From an uncultured Colwellia sp. (GTDB taxonomy: Bacteria; Pseudomonadota; Gammaproteobacteria; Enterobacterales; Alteromonadaceae), in contig CAJWBY010000052.1 in NCBI GenBank assembly GCA_913020705.1, positions 1-25,685 of the forward strand: a stretch of 25,685 bases of DNA, written 5' to 3'. Made by a program: the position numbers and the translations under genes. Of the stretch, positions 15,014-25,570 are shown in pieces; the stretch's first letter is position 1, and each line of letters begins with the position of its first letter. The notes under the pieces are model-generated. The model saw only the letters and a list, made by a program, of their open reading frames with translations. It ran no database searches and was not told where the DNA came from.

Positions 15014-16504
15014 TTACTTACTCTTATTTATACGTTCTTCCCAAAAATCGGCTTTTTCAATACCCAAAGCTTTTGGATCAAAAGTATATTTTTCTACACC
15101 GTCTTTCTGCTGACGTTCGTAATCTTTTAGTGCTTTAATTGCAGGCTTAGCCATAAAGAAAATAGCGATAATTGCAAAAATATTTAGCCATGCCATCAAG
15201 CCAACACCAATATCACCTAGGCTCCAAGCAGCACTTGGTTCTGCTACGGTACCGTAAAATACGGCGGACATTAGAATTACTTTTAATACAAATTTAAGTA
15301 CTGGCATTTTAATGGTTTTATTAATGTACGAAACGTTATTTTCAGCAATGAAGTAATAAGCTAGCACAGTTGTAAAAGCAAAGAAAAACAAAGCGATAGC
15401 AATGAAAGGTGATCCAAAACCAGTTAACACACTATCAACGGCAATTTGAGTAAATGCAGGACCGTTAATTACAACATCGCTTGCTAAGTTCTGTACAACA
15501 AGGCTTGTTGAACCTTCTGGCATTACATTGTATGAATTAGTAATTAAGATCATAAACGCAGTTGCTGAACATACGAATAAAGTATCAATATAAACAGAAA
15601 ATGCCTGTACTAACCCTTGTTGAGCTGGATGCTGAACCTCTGCAGCGGCTGCTGCATGTGGGCCCGTACCTTGGCCAGCTTCATTAGAATAAACGCCACG
15701 TTTAACGCCCCAACCAATCGCAGCACCGATACCAGCCATTGGCGTAAATGCATCAGATATAATTAACATAAAGATATTAGGTAATTGATCAATATGAAGC
15801 GCAATAATTGTACAAGCAATAATGATGTAAGCTAAAGCCATAAACGGCACAACAACTTGGGTGAATCTTGCAATACGCTTAACGCCACCAAAAATGATAA
15901 AACCAAGCAATAAAACTATAAATGTTGCAGCATAAACTTTAGTTAATGGTAAATCACCCATAAATGAATTTACAGTACCACCCGTGCCAAAAACATTGAC
16001 CATTGCATCGCCGATACCGTTTGATTGAACTACCGGTAACAAAACACCACAAGCTAGGATCGTTGACAAAGCAAAAATCCAAGCATACCATTTCTGACCT
16101 AGCGCTTTTTCAATGTAGTAAGCTGGGCCACCACGATACACACCATCTTCTTCTTCTTTATAAATTTGAGCATTGGTTGATTCAATGTAAGCAGTAGCTG
16201 CACCTAAAAATGCAACAACCCACATCCAAAAAACGGCACCTGGTCCACCGAAGCCAATAGCGGCTGCAACACCCGCAATATTACCAGTGCCAACACGTCC
16301 CGATAAAGAAACAGCGAGTGCTTGGAAAGGAGAGATACCTTTCTCAGAACTTTTACCTGAAAGTAACAAGCGGACCATTTCTCGGAAATGACGTACTTGC
16401 ACAAAGCGCGTTAAAATAGAGAAAAACACACCGGTACCTAAACAAAGATAAATTAAATATGGGCTCCAAATATAGCCATTAATCGTATTTACAATTTCTT
16501 CCAC
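15014..16504 (-). CDS. Alanine/glycine:sodium symporter (AGCS family)
   Basis: Inner-membrane sodium-coupled importer of alanine or glycine, 496 residues, with about ten hydrophobic segments. Family signatures include GRVGTGNIAGVAAAIGFGGP (69-88) and the NEAGQGTGPHAAAAA segment, in place of the more common NEAGLGSAP. The cytoplasmic C-terminal tail is charged (DYERQQKDGVEKY). The start is a GTG at 16504, supported by AGGAG (16515-16511) six bases upstream. An out-of-frame ATG two bases before it opens a five-codon ORF. The gene is alone between terminators and lies in the same genome region as ald and lrp, which also concern alanine, but not adjacent. Exact substrate (Ala, Gly, D-Ala) cannot be told from sequence. 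Confidence 0.93.
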   Translation of the reverse strand: MEEIVNTINGYIWSPYLIYLCLGTGVFFSILTRFVQVRHFREMVRLLLSGKSSEKGISPFQALAVSLSGRVGTGNIAGVAAAIGFGGPGAVFWMWVVAFLGAATAYIESTNAQIYKEEEDGVYRGGPAYYIEKALGQKWYAWIFALSTILACGVLLPVVQSNGIGDAMVNVFGTGGTVNSFMGDLPLTKVYAATFIVLLLGFIIFGGVKRIARFTQVVVPFMALAYIIIACTIIALHIDQLPNIFMLIISDAFTPMAGIGAAIGWGVKRGVYSNEAGQGTGPHAAAAAEVQHPAQQGLVQAFSVYIDTLFVCSATAFMILITNSYNVMPEGSTSLVVQNLASDVVINGPAFTQIAVDSVLTGFGSPFIAIALFFFAFTTVLAYYFIAENNVSYINKTIKMPVLKFVLKVILMSAVFYGTVAEPSAAWSLGDIGVGLMAWLNIFAIIAIFFMAKPAIKALKDYERQQKDGVEKYTFDPKALGIEKADFWEERINKSK

Positions 16505-16648
16505 ATGACACTCCTGATTTATTATTATTATATAATTATTTAAATTCTACACAGTTTACTTGTTATCCATCATTCATTAATTAAACGTCAAGCTGTCGTT
16601 TCAATTTCAGACGAGGATATCGGTATTCATTTATTAATTCTGTAACGC

Positions 16649-17776
16649 TTATCGTAAATCATCTACAACATGATAAATGGCGGTCAAAAAATCACGACCG
16701 AATAAGCTACTTCGGTTGTCTGACCAACCAACGCTATGATCTGGTAGTAAGTCATTATCTTTAAATGGCATTTCTACCGTATATGAAAGACATTTAAAGT
16801 TATTTCCTACCCAATTAGCGCCAACAGTTAAGTTTGCTTTACCGGGTTCATCTTTGTCATAGCCTTCATCATCTTGAAACTCAGGTGTTACTGCTAATAA
16901 AATAGCTTTAAATTTCTCTTCAAGTGCTTGATGTTTAGCATCGTAAGCAGGAACGCCTTCACAACCAGCAACAAAATTAAATGGTAAGGCTTCGTCACCA
17001 TGAATATCAAGAAACATATCTACACCAGTTTCTAACATTTTTTCACGGACTAAATAAACTTCTGGGCTTTTCTCCATAGAAGGCTCTAACCATTCCCGGT
17101 TCAAGTTAGTTCCTACGGCATTTGTTCTTAGATGCCCTCTTACAGAACCATCAGGGTTCATATTTGGCACCAAGTAGAAAACTGAACTGTCTAATAAAGA
17201 ACGCGCGACACCATCATCTTCGTTTAATAAACGGTCAATGAACCCCTCCATAAACCATTCAGCCATACTTTCACCTGGATGCTGACGTGCAGTTACCCAA
17301 ATAACGCGTTTGTTTTCACCTTCTTCTCCGACTTTCAATACGGAAATATCACGTCCGTCAATGGTTTGTCCTAAGACTTGCAGCTGACAATCAATATCTA
17401 ATTGAGCTTGATGAAGCAAGTCTTGATGGCGTTCATAACTATATGGAGCAAAATAGGCGAAATAAACAGAGTCGTATTCTGGCGTTAAAGTGATACTGAG
17501 CTTTTCACCGTCAAATTCTGTGGGAACACGAAACCAATGTTCACGATCATAAGAAGCTACGGCCTGATAATCAATCCAACCTTCTTGATAAGCAGAGGTA
17601 GAGGCATTCATTAAATGAAGCGTATGTTCACATCGTTCGGTATTATGTAGTTTGAAATGAAACCACTGATAAAAGTCTGACTGATTGTCTTTAACAATTT
17701 CAAGTTGAATATTGCTGGCTTGGCTTGCGTCAATAACGCGGATATTACCACTATCAAAATTTGATGTAATTTGCAT
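16649..17776 (-). CDS. M14-family zinc metallocarboxypeptidase (cytosolic carboxypeptidase-like)
   Basis: A 375-residue protein with an N-terminal beta domain (about 1-125) and a C-terminal M14 carboxypeptidase domain. The zinc ligands are H166 and E169 in ARQHPGESMAEW and H259 in DIHGDE. The substrate-binding NLNREW (225-230) and a likely catalytic glutamate E335 in YTVEMPFKD are present. This architecture resembles the cytosolic carboxypeptidase (AGBL/CCP) branch, whose bacterial substrates are unknown. There is no signal peptide. An open frame extends upstream to a TTG at 17824, but ATG 17776 is chosen because family similarity begins there. The thioredoxin-like gene lies 72 bp upstream in the same direction. 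All catalytic residues are intact. Confidence 0.9.
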   Translation of the reverse strand: MQITSNFDSGNIRVIDASQASNIQLEIVKDNQSDFYQWFHFKLHNTERCEHTLHLMNASTSAYQEGWIDYQAVASYDREHWFRVPTEFDGEKLSITLTPEYDSVYFAYFAPYSYERHQDLLHQAQLDIDCQLQVLGQTIDGRDISVLKVGEEGENKRVIWVTARQHPGESMAEWFMEGFIDRLLNEDDGVARSLLDSSVFYLVPNMNPDGSVRGHLRTNAVGTNLNREWLEPSMEKSPEVYLVREKMLETGVDMFLDIHGDEALPFNFVAGCEGVPAYDAKHQALEEKFKAILLAVTPEFQDDEGYDKDEPGKANLTVGANWVGNNFKCLSYTVEMPFKDNDLLPDHSVGWSDNRSSLFGRDFLTAIYHVVDDLR

Positions 17777-17848
17777 CACAAGATCTTCTGTTTTTATTAT
17801 GAATGCCACAGTGTACACAAACAATTAAAAGATCAGAAGTAATATGCG

Positions 17849-18334
17849 TTAAAGTGTTCTAAGAAGAAGTCCAATTTCAGAAGAATAACCCATAGATTTT
17901 GCAATAATAGTATTTTCTTCATTGATGACGTAATAACTTGGGTAACCTTTTACCTTAAATTGTGCTTTTATTTGCTCATTACCAAGTGCAATGGGAAAAG
18001 TTAATTTATGTTGATTTGAGAATTCAAATACTTCTTTATGATCAACATAATCAAGTGCAACAGCAACAACATTTATGTGATCGTTTTTCTCATATATTGC
18101 TTGAAGATTACTGATGCTCATATGACAAATTTTACACCAAGGTGCGAAAAAATAAACAACAGTGGTTTTCTCTATTTGATTAAGTTCAATAGTTTTATTA
18201 TCTAATGTTTTTAAGGAACCGCTGTGTTTTGTTACTACTTCTCCTGTCGATAACATGTCCACCTCTCGAAACATCGATAATGCTTGAAAGATAGTAAAAA
18301 ATACAATGGCTTGAATGAGTATACTTTTTAACAA
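17849..18334 (-). CDS. Membrane-anchored thioredoxin-like (TlpA/ScsD-type) oxidoreductase
   Basis: A 161-residue protein with an N-terminal hydrophobic anchor (about 4-20) and a periplasmic thioredoxin fold. The active site is APWCKIC (C67, C70) and the cis-proline is in KGYPSYYV (P132). The extended insertion LDYVDHKEVFEFSNQH between the active site and cis-proline strand is typical of TlpA/ResA/ScsD-like proteins. It probably reduces or oxidises disulfides of an exported partner, not identifiable here. The start is a TTG at 18334 with AAAGG (18345-18341) six bases upstream; the next ATG would remove the membrane anchor. Phased A-tracts lie 55-80 bp before the start. It precedes the M14 peptidase gene and may share its transcript. 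Confidence 0.85.
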   Translation of the reverse strand: MLKSILIQAIVFFTIFQALSMFREVDMLSTGEVVTKHSGSLKTLDNKTIELNQIEKTTVVYFFAPWCKICHMSISNLQAIYEKNDHINVVAVALDYVDHKEVFEFSNQHKLTFPIALGNEQIKAQFKVKGYPSYYVINEENTIIAKSMGYSSEIGLLLRTL

Positions 18335-18388
18335 GAGACACCTTTATAAATAATTAACTAACATATTTATAGACCCGAACATCAGTCT

Positions 18389-18416
18389 AAAAATTCCAAA
18401 AAATTCCAAAAAAAAA
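18389..18416. promoter_or_regulatory. Phased A-tracts upstream of the thioredoxin-like gene
   Basis: Runs of 5, 6 and 9 A residues (18389-18393, 18398-18403, 18408-18416) are separated by TTCC, so the tract centres lie about ten bases apart. This pattern is known to bend DNA. The last tract also forms the U-run of the serS terminator on the minus strand. Confidence 0.45.
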
Positions 18417-18440
18417 TCCAATACCTAAGCATTGGATTTT
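18408..18440 (-). terminator. Rho-independent terminator after serS
   Basis: AAAATCCAAT (18413-18422) and ATTGGATTTT (18431-18440) are perfect 10-bp arms around an 8-base loop. Read leftward, the hairpin is followed by a nine-U run. It lies 22 bp after the serS stop and closes the ftsK-lolA-rarA-crcB-serS block. Confidence 0.92.
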
Positions 18441-18462
18441 AATGACAATCAATATAATGATT

Positions 18463-19749
<1,287 letters not shown>

Positions 19750-19789
19750 TCACATCTGAAAGTTAAGTTGTTGTTTATTTAAAATTGGT

Positions 19790-20191
19790 TTACTTAGAAG
19801 CATAACTTACTAAGTAAAGCCCAATGCCAGCTGCAAAGACACACAAACTGACATTCAGTAATATATTTATCATGGCTTTTAAAAATTCACCTTGCTGCAT
19901 TAATAATAATGTATCAAGTGAAAAAGTTGAAAATGTAGTGAAAGCGCCTAAAAAACCGATTCCAACGAGGGTTCGGTAAACACTGACTTCAATTACACCA
20001 TTTTCAATAAGTCCATATAAGGTGCCCATGATTAATGAGCCGGAAATATTAACCGCCAATGTAGCAAAAGGGAAACCTTTTCCGAGCCAATTCAATATTA
20101 ATTGAGAAAAATAAAATCTAAGACTCGCTCCGCATGCTCCGCCAAGCGCTACAAAAAGATATAAAGAAAAAGTGCTAATGGTATTAGTCAT
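19790..20191 (-). CDS. crcB: Fluoride exporter CrcB/Fluc
   Basis: Small dual-topology fluoride channel that lowers cytoplasmic fluoride. The protein has 133 residues with four membrane helices. Signature elements are [10 protein letters not shown] (17-26, R25), the pore asparagine in [11 protein letters not shown] (N48) and [13 protein letters not shown] (79-91), whose F87 and F90 correspond to the phenylalanine box. The start overlaps the end of rarA by eight bases, so it is embedded in the ftsK-lolA-rarA-serS block as a translationally coupled gene. I see no room for a crcB fluoride riboswitch before it, so expression probably follows the operon. It is absent from the equivalent E. coli block. 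Confidence 0.95.
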   Translation of the reverse strand: MTNTISTFSLYLFVALGGACGASLRFYFSQLILNWLGKGFPFATLAVNISGSLIMGTLYGLIENGVIEVSVYRTLVGIGFLGAFTTFSTFSLDTLLLMQQGEFLKAMINILLNVSLCVFAAGIGLYLVSYASK

Positions 20192-21572
20192 AACGTTGAT
20201 TATTACTCAGACGATTCAATTCATTAAGATATTGCTGTTTATCTTTAAGCTGTTTTTCCAAGCCACGCTCAGTCGGTTGGTAAAGAGAAGTTTGCTTCAA
20301 CGATTCAGGAAAGTAATTTTCTCCAGCAGCAAAGGCATTATCTTCATTATGTGCATAACGATACTCACTTCCGTGACCGAGCTCCTTAGTAAGGCTACTT
20401 GTTGCATTTTTCAAATGAAAAGGTACGTCTAATTCAGCTGTATTTTTCGCGAGTTCTTTTGCTTGACTAAAAGCCATGTAAACCGCATTGCTTTTTGGGG
20501 CCAATGCCATATAAACAATAGCTTGTGCTATAGCTCGTTCACCTTCACTGGGGCCGACACGTTGAAATGTGTCCCATGCATTTATGGCAAGTTGCATCGC
20601 TCTTGGATCCGCATTACCTATATCTTCACTGGCAATAGCTAAAAGTCTACGAGCTACATATAAAGCGTCACCACCACCCGCTAAGATTCTTGCATACCAA
20701 TAAAGAGCTGCATCAGGAGAACTACCTCTTACTGATTTGTGAAAAGCACTGATTAAATCATAAAAAGCGTCCCCACCTTTGTCATACAATGCGATTTTAT
20801 TACCTGCAACTTGAACAACTGTTTCTAAGATTATCGTTTTTATATTCCCTGAAAGAATATCTACACAATTTTCAAATACGTTTAATAAACGTCGAGCATC
20901 ACCATTTGCTAGAGTTAGTAATTGATGTTCAGCTTTAGATTCAATGTTAATAGTAATCTTTTTACTGAGTTGTTCGTTTTCACAAGCACGGTGTAAAATA
21001 ACGGTTAAGTCAGAACGGGTGAGCTTTTTTAAGGTATAAACACGTGCTCGTGATAACACCGCTTGGTTTAATTCAAAAGCAGGATTTTCAGTAGTTGCAC
21101 CAATAAAAATAATGGTCCCATCTTCGATAAAAGGTAGAAAAGCGTCTTGCTGACCTTTATTAAAACGGTGTACTTCATCAACAAATAAAACAGTACGTTT
21201 TTGTTGGTGAACTAAGCGTTGTTTAGCGTTTTCTATCGCCTGACGAATATCTTTAATACCTGAAGTTACCGCCGATAAACGTTCAACTTCTGCATTCGCA
21301 TGGCTAGCAATAATTTCGGCTAATGTGGTTTTACCTGTTCCGGGTGGCCCCCAAAAAATTACCGAATGACACTTTCCTTGCTCAATAGCAATTGTAAGTG
21401 GCATACCAGGAGATAGGATATGTTGTTGCCCTTGATAATTTGCTAATGTTTTAGGTCGAAGTTTCGCTGCAAGTGGTTGAAACTGATCATGTTGAATGTC
21501 AGTTTTATACTTGGATTCTTCAACGAAATCTAGGGGTAAAGACCCATTAGTTGTATCGATAACATTAGCCAT
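20184..21572 (-). CDS. rarA: Replication-associated recombination protein A (RarA/MgsA)
   Basis: AAA+ ATPase of the clamp-loader-like family that acts at stalled replication forks. The protein has 462 residues. Walker A is GPPGTGKTT (75-83), Walker B is [11 protein letters not shown] (D132, E133) and sensor 1 lies in [13 protein letters not shown]. The C-terminal tetramerisation region contains [20 protein letters not shown] and ADPRAMQLA. Its ATG overlaps the lolA stop by one base (TAATG), and its own end overlaps crcB by eight bases. The N-terminus is about 15 residues longer than in E. coli before the conserved QPLAAKLRP segment; there is no better start in between. Confidence 0.97.
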   Translation of the reverse strand: MANVIDTTNGSLPLDFVEESKYKTDIQHDQFQPLAAKLRPKTLANYQGQQHILSPGMPLTIAIEQGKCHSVIFWGPPGTGKTTLAEIIASHANAEVERLSAVTSGIKDIRQAIENAKQRLVHQQKRTVLFVDEVHRFNKGQQDAFLPFIEDGTIIFIGATTENPAFELNQAVLSRARVYTLKKLTRSDLTVILHRACENEQLSKKITINIESKAEHQLLTLANGDARRLLNVFENCVDILSGNIKTIILETVVQVAGNKIALYDKGGDAFYDLISAFHKSVRGSSPDAALYWYARILAGGGDALYVARRLLAIASEDIGNADPRAMQLAINAWDTFQRVGPSEGERAIAQAIVYMALAPKSNAVYMAFSQAKELAKNTAELDVPFHLKNATSSLTKELGHGSEYRYAHNEDNAFAAGENYFPESLKQTSLYQPTERGLEKQLKDKQQYLNELNRLSNNQRYD

Positions 21573-22276
21573 TAACGTTGATCATCTAACTCAACACCTT
21601 CAGGTATCTCAAAAATAAACTGTGAGTTTTCAGGTGATTTTTCTACATCAAATTGTGACAATTTAAAAATACTTAACTGACCAGTAGCATCTAAAATAGT
21701 AAAGCTATCAAGCACATTACTACCCTCTTCAAAACGTAATTCTAATGTCTTTACTTGAGCATTATTATCGTTAGCATGTATGAGGTAATTATTTTCATTC
21801 ATAGAGCTCACACTATAATGTTGCCACATTGAAGGGTCGCTACTTGTTAATAATAAGATAGGGGTATTCATTAATGCTTTTTCTAAAAGATAAGCACTCA
21901 CCTGTTCTACAAAAGGGTCAAAGAACCATAATGTTAAACCATCTGATACGATCAATGATTCATCAGGTTCAGCTGTTTTCCAATGTACCAAATTAGGTTT
22001 TTGTACAACGAGTGTTCCTAATGCATTTTGTAGCTCATTGCCATCTGCATCTAATACTTGTTGATTAAAGTTAGCTGAAAAAAATTCGAGCGTAGCAAGC
22101 TTATGCATTAGGCTACGTTTAATTGTGTTAGCTTCACTTTCTGAATTATCTACAGCTTTATTTTCTGCGTTTATCGTACCATTTAATTGTACTTCAAAAG
22201 AAGAGACACTCACGCTGGTTAGCATTACAGCGGAAAAAAGTGAAATGATTGCTGTTTTTTTTAGGGAAAAAATCAC
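21572..22276 (-). CDS. lolA: Outer-membrane lipoprotein carrier protein LolA
   Basis: Periplasmic chaperone that takes lipoproteins from LolCDE and hands them to LolB at the outer membrane. Conserved segments are [43 protein letters not shown] and the C-terminal [12 protein letters not shown]. The start is assigned to a GTG at 22276 because AAGGA (22288-22284) lies seven bases before it and the product then begins with a clear signal peptide, [19 protein letters not shown]. An ATG at 22306 would add ten residues and has no ribosome-binding site. At 234 residues it is about 30 longer than E. coli LolA, owing to an acidic stretch ([16 protein letters not shown]) after the signal. It lies between ftsK and rarA, as in E. 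coli. Confidence 0.95.
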   Translation of the reverse strand: MIFSLKKTAIISLFSAVMLTSVSVSSFEVQLNGTINAENKAVDNSESEANTIKRSLMHKLATLEFFSANFNQQVLDADGNELQNALGTLVVQKPNLVHWKTAEPDESLIVSDGLTLWFFDPFVEQVSAYLLEKALMNTPILLLTSSDPSMWQHYSVSSMNENNYLIHANDNNAQVKTLELRFEEGSNVLDSFTILDATGQLSIFKLSQFDVEKSPENSQFIFEIPEGVELDDQR

Positions 22277-22325
22277 TAAGTCATCCTTATATTTATCTGA
22301 AAACATATTTAGTTATTAACAACTA

Positions 22326-24848
22326 TTAATCTCTTACGGGTGGTGGCGCCAATACTTCACGGGCTCCATTATGACCAGGCGTACTTACGACACCTTGGTT
22401 TTCCATATCTTCAACAATACGTGCAGCTCGATTATAGCCAATTCTGAATTTACGTTGAACACTAGAAATGGAAACACGTTTGCCTTTAGTAACAAAATCA
22501 ACAGCTTCATCATATAAAGTATCAAGTTCAGTAGATTCGTCACCTTCTGCTTGTTCGCCAGGTAATAAAATTTCATTTTCTGGGTCACCTGATAAAATTT
22601 CGTCAATATAGTCAGGCTCACCGCGAGATTTCCAATCTCCAACAACAGCATGTACTTCATCATCGTTAACAAACGCGCCATGCACTCGTATTGAAACTGC
22701 TTCTCCCGGAGGTAAATAAAACATATCTCCCATTCCTAATAGCTGCTCCGCACCTTGTTGATCAAGAATAATACGAGACTCCATTCTTGATTGGACACGA
22801 AGTGCCATACGCGTTGGAATATTTGCCTTAATTAGACCCGTTATAACATCAGCTGACGGTCGTTGGGTGGCTAAAATTAAATGCATACCTGCTGCTCGAG
22901 CTTTTTGTGCAATTCGGGCAATTAGCTCTTCAACTTTTTTACCTGCAACCATCATCATATCAGCAAACTCATCGACGAGAATTACAATCGCGGGTAGCTT
23001 TTCTAATAAAGGAGGTGTTTGTGTAAAGGCATCATTAGGTTGCCACGTAGGGTCAATTAACGGTTCTCCTGCTTCAATGGCATTGAGTACTTTTTCGTTA
23101 TAGCCTTTAAGATTACGTACACCTAATGAAGACATAAGCTTATAACGACGTTCCATTTCACCAACACACCAACGAAGTGCGTTTGCTGCTTCTTTCATGT
23201 CGGTAACAACTTCCGACAATAAATGTGGAATACCGTTGTAAACAGATAATTCAACTTGCTTAGGGTCAATCATGATCATGCGCACATCTTCAGGGGATGA
23301 TTTATATAAAATACTGACGATCATCGTATTAACAGCAACTGACTTACCAGAACCCGTTGTACCTGCAACGAGTAAATGTGGCATTTTAGCCAAATCTGCA
23401 ATAACAGGTTTACCAGATATATCACTACCAATTGCCATAGCAAGATGAGAGGTCGACTCTGCGAATGCTGGTGCAGATATAACATCTGTAAAGAAAACGG
23501 TTTCTCTGTATTTATTAGGTAACTCAACACCGATAACAGATTTACCTTCAATAACTTCAACAACACGGACACTTTTAGCAGATAATGAACGAGCAATATC
23601 TTGAGACAGCCCTGTAACTTTGCTTGCCTTGATTCCCGGAGCAAGATTTAACTCAAATCGAGTAATAACTGGGCCAGGATATACACCAACAACTTCGGCT
23701 TTAACGCCAAATTCTAAAAGCTTCTCTTCAACTAAACGACTTATTTGTTCAAGTTCTTTTTCGTCAATTGGGTTTTTAGTTCTATCAGGGCGGTCTAACA
23801 AATCTAATCCAGGTAGGCCTTGAAATATTGCACTATCACTTTGTGGGGTTAATTTTATAGGTTCGTCAACAATTATCGGATCAACTGTTTCGAACGCTGC
23901 AGTTATTTCTTGTTCACTCACATGTTCTTGCACGTTAAAGGCTAACGGTTCACCAATTAAATCATCAATCGCAACAAAGTGCTCTATTTCGTCTTCGGGT
24001 TCAAACGGTAAATCATTTTTACTTGGCGCGATAATATCGTCATGCTCTTGTTCATTAATAGTGTTAAATGCGTGGTGTAATTCTTCATCTTGATGCTCAT
24101 GATTAACATCAACCTCAAAACTTTCGGTCTCTTTCTGTGTACGTTCAGGTAAAGCAATTGATTCTTCTTTTTGTGAACTTGATTCAATTAATATAGACTT
24201 TTCAGGCTTTTCAGCTTTTAAATGACTGAAGTATTGATTTATTTTTGCAGGTATCGTTAACAAATATTGAGCAAATCGAATAGTGTAAGCACCAGTATTA
24301 TCAATGAAGCCAATCAAAGAGAAACCTGTTAATAAAACAAAACCTGAAAATAAGAAAGTTAAGAATAATAAAGTGCTACCGACAAATGAAAAATATGGCA
24401 AAACAGTTTTACTGAGTATGTCACCAATTATTCCGCCTGCTGAGAAATAAAATACGTCATCAAAATTCATACTCGCAATTGACGTTATCCCTATATACAG
24501 AAGAATAAAGCCTATGAATTTCAAACCTAACGTTAAATAATCTAACTGGATTAAACGATGATATTTTTGAAACAATAACCAACCAGTAATCGCTGCGACA
24601 AAAGGTAAACTATAAGAAATATAACCAAATAGATTTAATAATAAGTCCGAAAGGTATGCACCAACCGCCCCACCTAAATTACGAATAGGTGTTTGGTATC
24701 CAGTTTGAGACCAACCTGGATCGGCTGGGTCAAAACTAAACAGCGCTAGCATGATAAACATGGCAAAAAGAAAAGAAACCAACAAACCTGCTTCTAAAAG
24801 CCGTTGTACGCCACTTAATTTAGTTTGAATAGAAGATTCTGTAGACAA
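22326..24848 (-). CDS. ftsK: DNA translocase FtsK
   Basis: Septal DNA pump that clears the chromosome termini and activates XerCD at dif. The protein has 840 residues. The N-terminal domain has four or five membrane helices (about 20-180), starting from [13 protein letters not shown]. An acidic linker (about 205-345) follows. The motor has Walker A GTTGSGKS (496-503) and Walker B ILVDEFAD (623-630), plus [12 protein letters not shown]. The C-terminal gamma winged helix (775-835) contains [24 protein letters not shown], the KOPS-recognition region. E. coli FtsK is about 490 residues longer, mostly in the linker. No ATG or GTG is available before the first helix, so a TTG at 24848 is the likely start; there is no clear Shine-Dalgarno sequence. 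Confidence 0.96.
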   Translation of the reverse strand: MSTESSIQTKLSGVQRLLEAGLLVSFLFAMFIMLALFSFDPADPGWSQTGYQTPIRNLGGAVGAYLSDLLLNLFGYISYSLPFVAAITGWLLFQKYHRLIQLDYLTLGLKFIGFILLYIGITSIASMNFDDVFYFSAGGIIGDILSKTVLPYFSFVGSTLLFLTFLFSGFVLLTGFSLIGFIDNTGAYTIRFAQYLLTIPAKINQYFSHLKAEKPEKSILIESSSQKEESIALPERTQKETESFEVDVNHEHQDEELHHAFNTINEQEHDDIIAPSKNDLPFEPEDEIEHFVAIDDLIGEPLAFNVQEHVSEQEITAAFETVDPIIVDEPIKLTPQSDSAIFQGLPGLDLLDRPDRTKNPIDEKELEQISRLVEEKLLEFGVKAEVVGVYPGPVITRFELNLAPGIKASKVTGLSQDIARSLSAKSVRVVEVIEGKSVIGVELPNKYRETVFFTDVISAPAFAESTSHLAMAIGSDISGKPVIADLAKMPHLLVAGTTGSGKSVAVNTMIVSILYKSSPEDVRMIMIDPKQVELSVYNGIPHLLSEVVTDMKEAANALRWCVGEMERRYKLMSSLGVRNLKGYNEKVLNAIEAGEPLIDPTWQPNDAFTQTPPLLEKLPAIVILVDEFADMMMVAGKKVEELIARIAQKARAAGMHLILATQRPSADVITGLIKANIPTRMALRVQSRMESRIILDQQGAEQLLGMGDMFYLPPGEAVSIRVHGAFVNDDEVHAVVGDWKSRGEPDYIDEILSGDPENEILLPGEQAEGDESTELDTLYDEAVDFVTKGKRVSISSVQRKFRIGYNRAARIVEDMENQGVVSTPGHNGAREVLAPPPVRD

Positions 24849-24879
24849 TATAATAAACCGAGTTAAAAGCTAATGTAGT

Positions 24880-24909
24880 TTTATACAGTAAAATACCAAA
24901 CTATTGTAA
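24880..24909 (-). promoter_or_regulatory. Candidate ftsK promoter
   Basis: On the minus strand TTACAA (24909-24904) and TATAAA (24885-24880) are separated by 18 bases in the 104-bp lrp/ftsK gap. This would start transcription roughly 25 bases before the TTG start of ftsK. It is a weak match and transcription from lrp may also read through. Confidence 0.3.
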
Positions 24910-24952
24910 GGAGTTAAATGTTTTAATGATTTACTTTATCTGATTTTGTCAT

Positions 24953-25435
24953 TTATCGTTTAATCGGTACATAATTGGTGGATTTTACCTCTTCCATTAC
25001 AACATAAGTTCTACTTTCACTTACCGATGGCAGACGAAGTAAAGTATCTCCGAGTAATTCTCTATAAGCAGCCATATCAGCAACTCTTGTTTTAAGTAAG
25101 AAGTCAAAATCTCCTGAAACCAAATGACATTCTTGTATAACATCAAGTTCATGTACTGCAGTAGAGAAATCATCGAAAACATCTGGGCTAGTTTTGGTTA
25201 ATGTTATTTCAACCAGTACCAATAATGCTGCTTCAAGTTTTTCAGGATTTAGTATAGCTTGATATCCTTTTATGTAATTTTCTTTTTCTAGCCTTTTAAC
25301 TCTTTCTAAACAGGGTGTTGGGCTTAAGCCTACTCTTTTAGATAACTCGACATTAGATAATCGGGCGTTTTTTTGAAGCTCAACGAGAATATTACGGTCG
25401 ATTCTATCAATAGTTTTGTTCTGAACATTTGTCAT
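24953..25435 (-). CDS. lrp: Leucine-responsive regulatory protein Lrp
   Basis: Global Lrp/AsnC-family transcription regulator responding to leucine and other amino acids. The protein has 160 residues. The helix-turn-helix SNVELSKRVGLSPTPCLERV (27-46) is essentially identical to E. coli Lrp, and the C-terminal RAM ligand-binding domain keeps IQECHLVSGDFDFLLKTRV and LLRLPSVSESRTYVVMEEVK. The open frame continues upstream to 25606, but that part is a hydrophobic non-Lrp sequence overlapping ald on the other strand. ATG 25435 gives the normal protein. It precedes ftsK, as in E. coli, and diverges from ald across 135 bp, so it may regulate ald as well as itself. Confidence 0.97.
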   Translation of the reverse strand: MTNVQNKTIDRIDRNILVELQKNARLSNVELSKRVGLSPTPCLERVKRLEKENYIKGYQAILNPEKLEAALLVLVEITLTKTSPDVFDDFSTAVHELDVIQECHLVSGDFDFLLKTRVADMAAYRELLGDTLLRLPSVSESRTYVVMEEVKSTNYVPIKR

Positions 25436-25469
25436 TTTATAAACAACTAGATAACTACAATTAAACAGG

Positions 25470-25528
25470 ATTATATATCGACAAGACCAATAATACGACA
25501 GGTTAATTCGAGAATAACTCATTATAAT
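25470..25528. promoter_or_regulatory. Divergent lrp/ald control region
   Basis: A TATAAT on the plus strand (25523-25528) could be the ald -10 box, and a TATAAT on the minus strand (25475-25470) the lrp -10 box. Neither has a good -35, which is common for activated promoters. An imperfect inverted repeat, GTTAATTC-GA-GAATAAC (25502-25518), lies between them. Lrp binding here is an inference from the divergent arrangement; I cannot point to a convincing Lrp consensus site. Confidence 0.4.
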
Positions 25529-25570
25529 AGTCGCAAATATTATAAAAACTATACAACAAGTGAGAAAGAT

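Noticed and set aside
17777..17824. Upstream TTG start for the M14 peptidase
   Set aside because: The extra 16 residues have no family similarity, and TTG is a poor start compared with the ATG at 17776.
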